Source of the DNA: an uncultured Clostridia bacterium
GTDB taxonomy: Bacteria > Bacillota > Clostridia > Christensenellales > Borkfalkiaceae
NCBI GenBank assembly: GCA_949290575.1
Contig: CASESJ010000004.1
Location: 1 to 48,980, forward strand
DNA length: 48,980 bases
Direction of reading: 5' to 3'
Shown here one piece after another: positions 27,739 to 35,411 of the stretch. The notes under the pieces are model-generated. The model was not told the DNA's origin. It made no database searches and saw nothing but the letters and a program-made list of their open reading frames with translations. The translations under genes and the position numbers were made by a program. The first letter of the stretch is position 1, and every line of letters begins with the position of its first letter.

Positions 27739-28696
27739 TAAAGGTTATATTGAGCTTGTATTCAGCCTGATTTTCGCCCGCCTCGGTGTCGGTTTCATCG
27801 TCGTCGCGCCATTCCCAATCGAGCACGAACACCGTCTCGGAGAGGGGCTGAATGGTCAGTTTCTCTACGCTGACCTGCTCTGCGGAGACCTTTCCGTCCC
27901 GCCCTGAAATCACCGCTCCGTCGCGGCTGAGCGAGTAGGCAATATCTATGCCGTAGGCGTTTTCGCACGAGAAAACGAGCGAAAATTCCACGGTGTCGGC
28001 GTTGTCGTTGCGCACACTGAACGCATAACTGCCCTTCATTCCGGGCGCAATCTTCCGCCCTCCGAACAGCTCGTTATAAAACACGCTCAGGTTCTGATTT
28101 TTGTCAAAATTTTCACCCGAACCGTCCGCCACGAACATGACGGGCGCGTAGTCTCGGAAATCGGAACTCTTCATAAAATATGCCCCGAGGCAGACGAAAA
28201 ACGCCGTCAATGCCAGAATGCCGAACAGCGCAACGGCGCAGAGCAATACGGGAAAACGCCTGAGCGTTGCTATGTATCCGCCCCGCTCGTCGACGAGGTT
28301 GTCGTGCCTGTCGAGCACAGCGACCTTCTTTCCCTCTTCGCTCAGACAGATTTCACCTTCGCGCTCTGCAAAGTCGCCTATCTTTCTGCCCTCGCCGTCA
28401 TACCAGACGCCCGAGCGCACCTTGCCTATCTTTCTGCCCTCGCCGTCGTATACCGCGGCAACGACAGGGATGCGCCCGCTCCTCTTTCTGCCGTCTGAAC
28501 TTAAATTATCGCCTGCATTTTCAGTGCCGACCGCACCCGTTTGCGCGGCGACAGATTGTTTTTTGTCTTTTGCAATCTTTTTACCGCCCTTATCTTTCGC
28601 GCGGTCATCTTTTGCGCTGACAACAGGCATATCCGCAGGCGTTTCGTCCGCCGCGGTCGGGTCTATTAAATTTTTATCGTTTTTGTCAGTCCGCAT
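27713..28696 (-). CDS. Single-pass membrane protein with cytoplasmic repeats and TasA-like outer part
   Basis: A 327-residue protein. Residues 1-80 are charged and disordered. Residues about 80-145 hold four short repeats of the form YDGEGRKIGxV, one shown clearly twice (AVYDGEGRKIGKV, VWYDGEGRKIGDF). A transmembrane helix spans about 149-175. The outer part has FYNELFGGRKIAPGMKGSYAFSVRNDNAD and VEFSLVFSCENAYGI, a pattern like TasA-family sandwiches (LxPG-x4-F-VxNxN). GAGGGGG precedes the ATG. Possible role: membrane anchor or nucleator for the fibre, inferred from topology and neighbours. Family not recognised. Confidence 0.7.
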   Translation of the reverse strand: MRTDKNDKNLIDPTAADETPADMPVVSAKDDRAKDKGGKKIAKDKKQSVAAQTGAVGTENAGDNLSSDGRKRSGRIPVVAAVYDGEGRKIGKVRSGVWYDGEGRKIGDFAEREGEICLSEEGKKVAVLDRHDNLVDERGGYIATLRRFPVLLCAVALFGILALTAFFVCLGAYFMKSSDFRDYAPVMFVADGSGENFDKNQNLSVFYNELFGGRKIAPGMKGSYAFSVRNDNADTVEFSLVFSCENAYGIDIAYSLSRDGAVISGRDGKVSAEQVSVEKLTIQPLSETVFVLDWEWRDDDETDTEAGENQAEYKLNITFNAQVRQGA

Positions 28697-28804
28697 GAAA
28701 CCCCCTCGTGAAAGAGCGTTTTTTTGAATTTAAGAACTGCCTTTTATCAGGCATTTTTGTTGTTTTTTGTACCAATTTGCGGCATTTTTGAGCCTGTCTG
28801 CGCC

Positions 28805-28844
28805 GAGAGAAAACTCTGCCCCGTCAGATTTGCGGGGCGGAGTT
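28805..28844 (-). terminator. Terminator between the TasA-like gene and the rest of the cluster
   Basis: Minus strand AACTCCGCCCCG pairs with CGGGGCAGAGTT (one mismatch) and is followed by a T-rich stretch. It could let the first two genes be made in excess over the four downstream genes. I saw no strong promoter between 28697 and 28804. Confidence 0.6.
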
Positions 28845-28920
28845 ATTTACGGAAATTATGTTATGGCGCATCTCAAAGAATGCTCCCCGCTAAATTTGCT
28901 TGTCGTAATAAAACTATTAA

Positions 28921-29640
28921 TCAGGAGTTTAATTCGCTATCCTGAACTGCTGTCAAAGTGAGATCGTACTTGATATGAGCAATATTCTCGCCTATCCAGG
29001 TATCTCTCTGGTCAGCTTTTGTGCCAAAATATGTAGCATCTGTATCCGAAGTCCAGGTCACCTTTGCATAGACATAAATAGTTTCGTTTTTCGCAAGCGA
29101 TACAGCATTGGTGTACGCTGTTTGCGACAGTCCTTCAGTTTTAGTGGTAAACAACTCTATTTTGAAAATATCTGCAAGATTGGCTTTTGTATAACTTGTA
29201 GGAACACCTATATTATTAGCTGTATCCACATTGCCATCCGCCGCAAATATAGCTTTATTACTTTCATTGTAGAAGAAGTTTGTATCTGCTGCTGAAGTCA
29301 ATGTGACTAACGCATTTACTTCGCTACTGTTTGTAATTTTTGCAACAAGAATGTAATCTGTAGAAAGTTTTCTTGCGCTATCAGCTACATAACTGCCACC
29401 GCCATTATAATCTGACTTTAAAGGTGAAAGATTGGAAACGGTTATAGTTGTTCCTTCCGTAAAAGCGGCGTCCTCATTATTCTTAAATTCAACGTCCCAC
29501 TTTGCAACGCCGACGGTAGCCGAACCATTGTAAGAGCTTGTATAGCGCGCAAAAGTCACGCCTACGAAGCAGCAGCTTACCAATGTGATAACCACGAGAG
29601 CGGCTATCAGACCTGAGAACAATCTTCTTTTCTTTTCCAT
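28921..29640 (-). CDS. TasA/camelysin-like fibre subunit
   Basis: A 239-residue exported protein. The signal has a hydrophobic core (about 10-30) ending in FVGVTFARYTSSYNG, the likely SipW cleavage region. The mature part starts with a TasA-like strand (ATVGVAKWDVEFKN) and contains LVAKITNSSEVNALV and ETIYVYAKVTW, in line with the TasA/CotN/camelysin family. Size matches TasA. It follows SipW-2 by 36 bases with a good ribosome site. I expect it to be the main fibre subunit of this cluster. The coding region has more A/T-rich codons than its neighbours. Confidence 0.85.
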   Translation of the reverse strand: MEKKRRLFSGLIAALVVITLVSCCFVGVTFARYTSSYNGSATVGVAKWDVEFKNNEDAAFTEGTTITVSNLSPLKSDYNGGGSYVADSARKLSTDYILVAKITNSSEVNALVTLTSAADTNFFYNESNKAIFAADGNVDTANNIGVPTSYTKANLADIFKIELFTTKTEGLSQTAYTNAVSLAKNETIYVYAKVTWTSDTDATYFGTKADQRDTWIGENIAHIKYDLTLTAVQDSELNS

Positions 29641-29676
29641 AATATAAATCTCCTTGGAAATTTTATTTTGACCGAC

Positions 29677-30447
29677 TTAATCGTCGGCAGAATTCGTATT
29701 ACCATCCGGCGGCATTTTTTGGGATGAAACGCCGTCGCTCTGAACGGACTGTTCGGGCAAATCTTCGCCGACCCTGGCGCATTGAGCCGAATTTTCCCCG
29801 CTCTGTTCCGTCTGACCGTCGATTATGGCTTTCAGACGGGCTATTTCCTCGTCCTTATCGCGCATTTCCTTGCTTTGGTCCGACTTTCTGTTGTAAATGT
29901 ATATTCTAACCGCGTCCAAAGCAATGAAAGCGATAACGGGAATTCCCACAAAAATGGTTATGCCCGCGGGCGTCTGCATAAACAGCGCGAAGCCGCCCAG
30001 CCCCGCCGCGCTGCCCGTGCATATGCCGATTACTTCGGATACAGCCGTCGCGCCGTCGTCCGCGTTGTTCGCGTCGCCGCGCGTCACCACCGATACGATA
30101 CCGTCGTCTTCGCCATAATTAATGGAAACTATTCTGTGCGTGACGAATATGTTTTCTTCCGCCACCCTGAATGTAACGATATCGCCGACCTCGAGCTCGT
30201 TTTTCTGCTCGTCGGACAGAATTTTTACAAAAATCAGCGCGCCCTCGCCGAAGCCGTCCTCCCTTCCGCCGTCCATAGAACCCGTCGTAACCGCAAGCGG
30301 CGCGACGCCGAATATGCTCGGCGGAACGTCTTTATTCGTGTTGCCCTTTATTATCAGAGTTAAGTTGATTGCAAGTATGGGCAGAAAGATAACTGCGATT
30401 ACACACGCAATAACTATCATAACCCAACTTCTTCCGCTCTTTGCCAT
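29677..30447 (-). CDS. sipW: SipW-like (ER-type) signal peptidase I, copy 2
   Basis: A 256-residue peptidase, first gene of the fibre cluster. Membrane segments lie at about 8-33 and 150-175. The catalytic Ser57 is in VTTGSM (the Ser two residues before it is Thr). His104 lies in FVTHRI, and GDANN (124-128) carries the conserved Asp. The C-terminal 75 residues form an acidic, Gln-rich cytoplasmic tail with a short coiled-coil stretch (DKDEEIARLKAII), absent from copy 1. It is paired with the 239-residue TasA-like protein. Two peptidases in one cluster may mean separate substrates or timing (inference). Confidence 0.9.
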   Translation of the reverse strand: MAKSGRSWVMIVIACVIAVIFLPILAINLTLIIKGNTNKDVPPSIFGVAPLAVTTGSMDGGREDGFGEGALIFVKILSDEQKNELEVGDIVTFRVAEENIFVTHRIVSINYGEDDGIVSVVTRGDANNADDGATAVSEVIGICTGSAAGLGGFALFMQTPAGITIFVGIPVIAFIALDAVRIYIYNRKSDQSKEMRDKDEEIARLKAIIDGQTEQSGENSAQCARVGEDLPEQSVQSDGVSSQKMPPDGNTNSADD

Positions 30448-30496
30448 AGCTCATCCTTCCGCAACCGCGACACACCGCCGAATACTGTCAGTAAAT

Positions 30497-30516
30497 GCTC
30501 GCCGCGAGGCCGCGGC
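30497..30516 (-). promoter_or_regulatory. GC-rich hairpin in the SipW-2 leader
   Basis: GCCGCG-N4-CGCGGC (30501-30516) within the leader, downstream of the terminator-like hairpin. It may shape translation or transcription of the operon; no known riboswitch was matched. Confidence 0.35.
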
Positions 30517-30569
30517 AAAAGTGCCGTACTGCATATTCTACTCTTCTTCCGCCGCCGCAATTCCTAAAA

Positions 30570-30609
30570 GGGAAAAAATATCCCTTGCAGAAATTCAGGT
30601 GCAAGGGAT
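30570..30609 (-). terminator. Terminator-like hairpin inside the fibre-cluster leader (possible attenuator)
   Basis: Minus strand ATCCCTTGCA (30609-30600) pairs perfectly with TGCAAGGGAT (30589-30580), and ATTTTTT follows. It lies between the promoter at 30745-30773 and the first start codon at 30447, so it would stop most transcripts unless opened. Confidence 0.65.
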
Positions 30610-30744
30610 TATCGTTTCTTTACTCCTCGGGAGCTTACTATATTGTTATTAAAACCCGTACGACTGAATTTTTTGTTTGCACAGACAGCGCGCATTAAAT
30701 GACAATATCCGTATTTAAAAACTATTTTCGTTGATTTTTACTAT

Positions 30745-30773
30745 ATTCTAATACCTCATTTTCCTTTTGTCAA
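30745..30773 (-). promoter_or_regulatory. Promoter of the SipW/TasA-like cluster
   Basis: Minus strand TTGACA (30773-30768), 17 bases, TAGAAT (30750-30745). The leader to the first ATG is about 290 bases. Confidence 0.72.
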
Positions 30774-30790
30774 GTACTGATAAGAGATTT

Positions 30791-30810
30791 TTTGATAAAA
30801 TTTTATCGAA
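30791..30810. promoter_or_regulatory. 20-base near-perfect palindrome upstream of the fibre-cluster promoter
   Basis: TTTGATAAAA/TTTTATCGAA, one mismatch, centred about 30 bases above the -35 box. A plausible regulator site; no match to a known box is claimed. Confidence 0.45.
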
Positions 30811-30964
30811 TGAAAAAATATTTTCTCGCGCACCCGTAGGGGGCAGAATTTTTGTCTGAATTCAAAAATTTTTCAGGCGGCAATAACCGCAACTTAGGGC
30901 ACGGAAAATGCACTGTATTTTAAGCAAAAAAAGTCGGTTGGACGGCACATATTCCCGCACCAAT

Positions 30965-31001
30965 GAAAAAAAGCCGCCGCACGGATAGCCGTGCGGCGGC
31001 T
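30965..31001 (-). terminator. Terminator of the ZIP transporter gene
   Basis: A perfect 13-base-pair stem, AGCCGCCGCACGG with CCGTGCGGCGGCT, 4-base loop, and on the minus strand seven Ts (30971-30965) after it. Confidence 0.93.
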
Positions 31002-31043
31002 GAAAAAATTTTATTGTTTCAATATAAGGAGAGAGAAAGTTTA

Positions 31044-31898
31044 TCAGATAAAGATTATAACTATACCGACAAGCAAGCCCACGAGCATGGCGAACGCGGG
31101 AGCTTTTGAACGCCAGATGAGTATGCTTTCGGGCAACAGTTCGCCGAATACGACGTACAGCATCGCGCCGCTGGCAAAACTCAGCGAAAGACTGAGGCTG
31201 ACAGGACCTATCGTGCCCAGAGCGTAACCTATCATTGCGCCGATAATCGTGGGCGCGCCCGTCAGCGCGGTCAAAATCGTCGCCCTCGTCCTGCTCATTC
31301 CGCCCGCTATGAGGGGCACGGATACGCTCATTCCCTCGGGAATGTTGTGCAGTCCTATGACTATCGCCAGAGCAAGTCCGCCCGTCAGCGCGAGACCCGT
31401 TTCGGGCTCCTGCGCATACGACGCGCCTATCACCATGCCTTCGGGCAGGTTGTGCAGCGCAATGGCGCACGCCATTACTATTCCGCCTATAAACAGACTG
31501 CCGCGGCTGTTGCTCTTTTTGTGCACTTCGTAGTGGTCGCTGTGTATAAGTTCGGACAGCTGGTCCGCCGTCTTGGGGTGGTCCTTGTCTATATGCGGCA
31601 CTTCGTTGTTGGTAGCTCTGTCTATCCAGTAGTTCAGAAGATAGACCACGCCGTAGCCGACAAGCACCATTCCTATGACCATAAAAGTGTTCCATACCGC
31701 CCCGCCGTTCTGCGTGAGGGCGTCCAGAAGCAGGTCAAGACAGACAACTCCCAGCATTACGCCGCCCGCAAAACTTAAAAGCAGGCTGACGACTTTTTCC
31801 GAATTTCTGTTGCAGAGCGCACCGATAAGTCCGCCCAGTCCCGTGCCGCCCACGCCCGCTATAGCAGTTATAACGACAATCAATGCAAAAGTACTCAA
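31044..31898 (-). CDS. ZIP-family metal transporter (ZupT/GufA-like)
   Basis: A 284-residue inner-membrane protein with about eight hydrophobic segments that imports divalent metal ions (zinc, iron or manganese). TM4 and TM5 carry the paired metal-site motifs HNLPEG and HNIPEG. A variable cytoplasmic loop holds several His residues (HIDKDH, HSDHYEVH). The start is a TTG at 31898, 8 bases after GGAGATG; no upstream ATG fits. Monocistronic, with its own promoter, an inverted repeat at the transcription start and a strong terminator. The metal cannot be read from sequence. Confidence 0.93.
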   Translation of the reverse strand: MSTFALIVVITAIAGVGGTGLGGLIGALCNRNSEKVVSLLLSFAGGVMLGVVCLDLLLDALTQNGGAVWNTFMVIGMVLVGYGVVYLLNYWIDRATNNEVPHIDKDHPKTADQLSELIHSDHYEVHKKSNSRGSLFIGGIVMACAIALHNLPEGMVIGASYAQEPETGLALTGGLALAIVIGLHNIPEGMSVSVPLIAGGMSRTRATILTALTGAPTIIGAMIGYALGTIGPVSLSLSLSFASGAMLYVVFGELLPESILIWRSKAPAFAMLVGLLVGIVIIFI

Positions 31899-31945
31899 TT
31901 TTTATTCATCTCCGCTCAACCTATAAAAGTTAACTCAGGCTAATT

Positions 31946-31957
31946 TGTAACATTACA
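31946..31957 (-). promoter_or_regulatory. Inverted repeat at the ZIP gene transcription start
   Basis: TGTAA-CA-TTACA, perfect 5-base arms, one base below the -10 box (31959-31964). The position suits a metal-responsive repressor such as a Fur/Zur-type protein, but I cannot assign the family. Confidence 0.5.
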
Positions 31958-31958
31958 C

Positions 31959-31987
31959 ATACTATCAAAGCAACACCGATATGTCAA
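31959..31987 (-). promoter_or_regulatory. Promoter of the ZIP transporter gene
   Basis: Minus strand TTGACA (31987-31982), 17 bases, TAGTAT (31964-31959). Confidence 0.72.
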
Positions 31988-32099
31988 GCGAATAAAAATT
32001 CTTGTACAATTTTCCCCAAACAGAAAATGCCAAGCTTAAAATGTTAGAATTTTAACCCCTATAACGCATCAGCTCAAGGCTATATTTGCACATAAAAGA

Positions 32100-32131
32100 G
32101 GGCGCGCCGACTGTATACAGTCGGCGCGCCC
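32100..32131 (-). terminator. 32-base perfect palindrome ending the second sugar operon
   Basis: GGGCGCGCCGACTGTA is followed directly by its exact reverse complement. It lies about 70 bases past the last stop codon (32199). A TCTTTTAT stretch follows on the minus strand, so termination there is likely. Confidence 0.75.
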
Positions 32132-32198
32132 CCGAAATAAAACAAAAATTTAAGGAGAACTCTCTCACTCTGTCTCCGCCGTCATTTAAAGCGGAAAA

Positions 32199-32846
32199 TT
32201 ACAGAATGCCGAGGAGGTCTGAAAACGTATCGAGGTTAAAATCTGCGCGTTCGTATCCGCAGGCAGCGCCTATCGCCGCCGTAAAAAATCCGCCCGCGAC
32301 GCCCGCGTCTATGCCGGCGGTTGCGTCTTCCACCACAACACATTCGCACGGGTCAAGATTTAAAAACTGTGCAGCTTTGAGAAAGACTTCGGGGTCGGGT
32401 TTCGAGCGGGTTATGTTGTTGCCGTCCGAAACGGCGTCGAAGTATCTGCGCGCGTCTGTGCGCTCGAGAATGAGGGGCGTATTCTTGCTCGAAGAGCCTA
32501 TGGATAGCCTGTATCCCCTTTCGCGGAGGGCGACGAGCGTTGAACGCACCTCGTCCGACACGTCCTCGGGTCCCATTTTGCCGAGCAGCTTGCGGTAGAC
32601 GTCGTTCTTCTTTTCGGCAAGAGCCAGTTTTTCCTCTTCGGAGTAGGTCTTGTCGCTCTTTTCTAAAATTATCTCCAGGCTCGCCATGCGCGAGACGCCG
32701 CGCAGTCTGCCGTTTATTTGTCTGTCGAAATACACGCCTATCTCGTCCGCGAGAGCCTTCCACGCCTGATAATGCAGCTCGTCCGTGCTGCAGATTACGC
32801 CGTCGAGGTCAAAAATCACGCCTTTTATCTTACTTTTATCAAACAT
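32199..32846 (-). CDS. Beta-phosphoglucomutase-like HAD phosphatase/mutase
   Basis: A 215-residue HAD-superfamily protein of the beta-PGM subgroup, which interconverts beta-glucose-1-phosphate and glucose-6-phosphate. Motifs: FDLDGVI (nucleophile Asp13, acid/base Asp15), the cap with HYQAWKALADEIG and RLRGVSRMASLEIIL (the RGxSR cap loop of beta-PGM), SIGSSSKN (motif II), KPDPEVFL (motif III Lys) and VVEDATAGI (motif IV). The start at 32846 follows AAAGGAAAG; an in-frame ATG 8 codons upstream is less likely. It overlaps the esterase gene by 8 bases. In this operon it may handle a sugar-1-phosphate from an oligosaccharide, but no phosphorylase gene is present. Confidence 0.87.
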   Translation of the reverse strand: MFDKSKIKGVIFDLDGVICSTDELHYQAWKALADEIGVYFDRQINGRLRGVSRMASLEIILEKSDKTYSEEEKLALAEKKNDVYRKLLGKMGPEDVSDEVRSTLVALRERGYRLSIGSSSKNTPLILERTDARRYFDAVSDGNNITRSKPDPEVFLKAAQFLNLDPCECVVVEDATAGIDAGVAGGFFTAAIGAACGYERADFNLDTFSDLLGIL

Positions 32847-33609
32847 TGCGCGTCTTTCCTTTATATTCATCCGTTCTGGGCAGCCACTTTATAAATTTTT
32901 CGAGCTGCATATCCCAGAACCTCCACTCGTGTCTGTAGCCCTTTACGCTCTCCCAATAGTGCTTTACGCCCTTGGCTTCAAGCGTTTCGTGCAGGCGCAG
33001 ACTGTTGTCGTAAATCATATCGTCCTCGCCGCAGGCGACATAGAGCGCGGGAAGCGTACTGCCCTCTGAAAGACGCCTGTCAAGCAGAGTGTAAATTTCG
33101 TAATTTTCCGCAGGGCGTATGCACTGAGCCAGATCGACCTTTTCTATCGCTCCCGAAAAGCAACCGCACGCGGCATATTTCTGCGGAGCGGTAAGCGCGA
33201 GCAACGCTGCGCCGTAGCCGCCCATGGAGAGCCCTGCAACGTAAGTATCCTCCCTTCTCGGAGAAATGGGGAAGTAACCGCAGGCGAGCTCGGGAAGTTC
33301 GTTCAGCAAAAACTCCTCCCACTTTTCGCCCTGTCTGTCGGTATAAAATTTATTCTCCGCCGAAACGCAGCACACGGCTATGTTGTTTTCCTCGGCATAC
33401 AGTTCTGCGCGGGTGTACAACAACCAGTTGTCCTTGTTGTTGCCCACTCCGTGCAGCAGATAGAGCACGGGATATTTTGCGCGGGGCGTGAGCGAGTATT
33501 TCTCGTTCGTGACGCCTATCGCGTCGGGAAACGTCGGCGACGGTATGATAAACGTAACGCTTACCATCCTGCCGAGACATTGCGATGTATAGTTGCAATC
33601 TATTCTCAT
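32839..33609 (-). CDS. Esterase D/tributyrin-esterase-like alpha/beta hydrolase
   Basis: A 256-residue cytoplasmic enzyme of the esterase D/EstA type. YPVLYLLHG (oxyanion-hole region), GLSMGGYG (nucleophile Ser128), CGEDD (Asp196 or 197) and GYRHEW (His227) form the catalytic triad. Such enzymes remove acetyl or other acyl groups. Encoded between a GH3 gene and the HAD gene, it may deacylate decorated oligosaccharides after import (inference). Confidence 0.88.
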   Translation of the reverse strand: MRIDCNYTSQCLGRMVSVTFIIPSPTFPDAIGVTNEKYSLTPRAKYPVLYLLHGVGNNKDNWLLYTRAELYAEENNIAVCCVSAENKFYTDRQGEKWEEFLLNELPELACGYFPISPRREDTYVAGLSMGGYGAALLALTAPQKYAACGCFSGAIEKVDLAQCIRPAENYEIYTLLDRRLSEGSTLPALYVACGEDDMIYDNSLRLHETLEAKGVKHYWESVKGYRHEWRFWDMQLEKFIKWLPRTDEYKGKTRNV

Positions 33610-33648
33610 AAAAGCTGTGCCTCGATGAAATTAATCTGTCAGAGTTTG

Positions 33649-35352
33649 TTATCTGCGGGCGTCCCACTTGCCGCAGAAGGGGTCTACGGGAGATTTCCCC
33701 ACAAATTTGCTCCTGCCCGCGAGCTTGTCGATAAGGCAGGGCAAGGTCGCATCGTTGAGCCCGTATGTATTGATATATGTGCGCACCATCGGCACGTCGA
33801 GCAGATGATAGGGATTTTCCGTCGAGATGAAAACCGTGGGTACGCTGGTGACGTAGCGGGGCACATTTGAGCCCATGGGATTGAGCCATTCTATGCGCAC
33901 CGTCGTCTGATTTGATTTTGTTGCGAGGTTGCAGAAATACAATATCAGGTCATAATTGTCCGCTATGTCCCTGAACGCCATAGTCTTGCCCTCGTTACCG
34001 GGACGGGGAACGAAGCGCGTGACGGCAAAGCCCTCCTTTTCGAGCAGAGGTCTGACCTTTTCGAATATACCCGAAGCACGGGCATATCCCAAGGGGTTTT
34101 CGCCGCTTTCGATGTCATAGACGAGTACCCTTTTGTACTTTTCAGGCGTGAGGGGAAGAACTCCCTCCTCCTCTTTTACGAGGGTTATGCTCTCGTCTGC
34201 GACCTTTGCGGCGTAGCCAGAAAACTTTTCGCAGCCCACCACCTTAAGTGCATTTTCAAGCGAAGGACGATTATCCTTTCTGTGCAGCCCGAGCGAAGCT
34301 TTGAGCGCGAGTATGCGCGCAACCGCCTCGTCGAGACGCTCTCTTGTTACAGTGCCGTTCTTTACGCCCTCCTTCATAAAGGCGTAGTCCTCGTCGAGAT
34401 TTTTTGTGAACAGGAACATATCGCAACCTGCCGCGACGGCGGCGGGAACGGCCTTGTTGCGGGGCATTGCCGCATCGAAGCCCGCCATCGTCGTCGCGTC
34501 GGTTATGATGAGCCCTTCAAAGCCCAGCTTGCCCCTCAGCAGTCCGCAGAGCAGCTCCTTCGAGAGCGACGCGGGCATAATTTCGCTGTCCTTCAGCGCG
34601 GGGTTCAGAGCCTTTGAATATGCGGGCTGCATTATGTGCCCGACCATAAACGTCTTTGCGCCCTCTTTGATGAGACGGCTGTATATCGCGCCATATGTCT
34701 TGTCCCACTCCTCGCAGGAGAGGTCATTGACCGTCGTGCAGAGGTGCTGGTCGCGCTCGTCGCGTCCGTCGCCGGGGAAGTGTTTGACAGAGACGGCAAG
34801 TCCGCGGCTCTGACATTCCCTGACATATCGCGACGCGCACTCCGCCACAACCGCGGGATCCGCTCCGTATGTGCGCGTATTGGTTATAGGGTTACGGAAG
34901 TTATAATCTATGTCGCAGACGGGAGCGAAGGCATAGTTTGCGCCGACCGCTCTGCCCTCCTCCGCGCACACTTCGCCGAGGCGCGCAGCGTTTTCGGGGT
35001 CGCCCGTAGCCGCTACCGACATCTGCGAACCCACCAGAGTGCCCTGAGCGACAATTCCGTTGCCGCCCGCCTCGAGATTGGCTGCGACGAGCAGAGGAAT
35101 TGCACTCTTCTTCTGCATCTCGCCCAGAACGTCCGTCAGTTCATCTATCGGCATACAGCGGCACATCACGCCGCCGGCGCGCACCTTATTGACAATATTC
35201 TCTGTCTGAGCGGCGTCTTTGCCGTATGTTATGAGGAAGAACAGCTGTCCTATCTTCTGGTCTTCCGTCATGGAAGCCAGAGTATTTTCCACCCAGGCTA
35301 TGTCCTCGTCGCCGAGATAAAAGGGATTGCCCCTGAATTTGGTTGTCTGCAT
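33649..35352 (-). CDS. GH3 family glycosidase, NagZ-like
   Basis: A 567-residue enzyme without a signal peptide. The (beta/alpha)8 domain spans about 20-355. KHFPGDGRDERDQH (190-203) holds the His/Asp acid/base dyad of bacterial NagZ-type beta-N-acetylglucosaminidases (Asp201, His203), and ITDATTM carries the nucleophile Asp285. A second alpha/beta sandwich domain (about 375-567) resembles two-domain GH3 enzymes. In the second-substrate position LEAGGNG replaces the common DQEGG. The substrate is likely a beta-linked amino sugar or a related glycoside. Encoded directly after the transporter genes, so it probably cleaves what they import. Confidence 0.88.
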   Translation of the reverse strand: MQTTKFRGNPFYLGDEDIAWVENTLASMTEDQKIGQLFFLITYGKDAAQTENIVNKVRAGGVMCRCMPIDELTDVLGEMQKKSAIPLLVAANLEAGGNGIVAQGTLVGSQMSVAATGDPENAARLGEVCAEEGRAVGANYAFAPVCDIDYNFRNPITNTRTYGADPAVVAECASRYVRECQSRGLAVSVKHFPGDGRDERDQHLCTTVNDLSCEEWDKTYGAIYSRLIKEGAKTFMVGHIMQPAYSKALNPALKDSEIMPASLSKELLCGLLRGKLGFEGLIITDATTMAGFDAAMPRNKAVPAAVAAGCDMFLFTKNLDEDYAFMKEGVKNGTVTRERLDEAVARILALKASLGLHRKDNRPSLENALKVVGCEKFSGYAAKVADESITLVKEEEGVLPLTPEKYKRVLVYDIESGENPLGYARASGIFEKVRPLLEKEGFAVTRFVPRPGNEGKTMAFRDIADNYDLILYFCNLATKSNQTTVRIEWLNPMGSNVPRYVTSVPTVFISTENPYHLLDVPMVRTYINTYGLNDATLPCLIDKLAGRSKFVGKSPVDPFCGKWDARR

Positions 35353-35411
35353 ATCGTAACCTTCAAATATATTATATAAAATTTACCGTGTACGGCAAAG
35401 GATATTAGAAT

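Noticed and set aside
28724..28961. Small plus-strand ORFs in the gap of the fibre cluster
   Set aside because: No ribosome site. The gap is better explained by a minus-strand terminator and leader.
30448..30744. c-di-GMP or other known riboswitch in the fibre leader
   Set aside because: I looked for the conserved cores and could not match them; only a terminator-like hairpin is supported.
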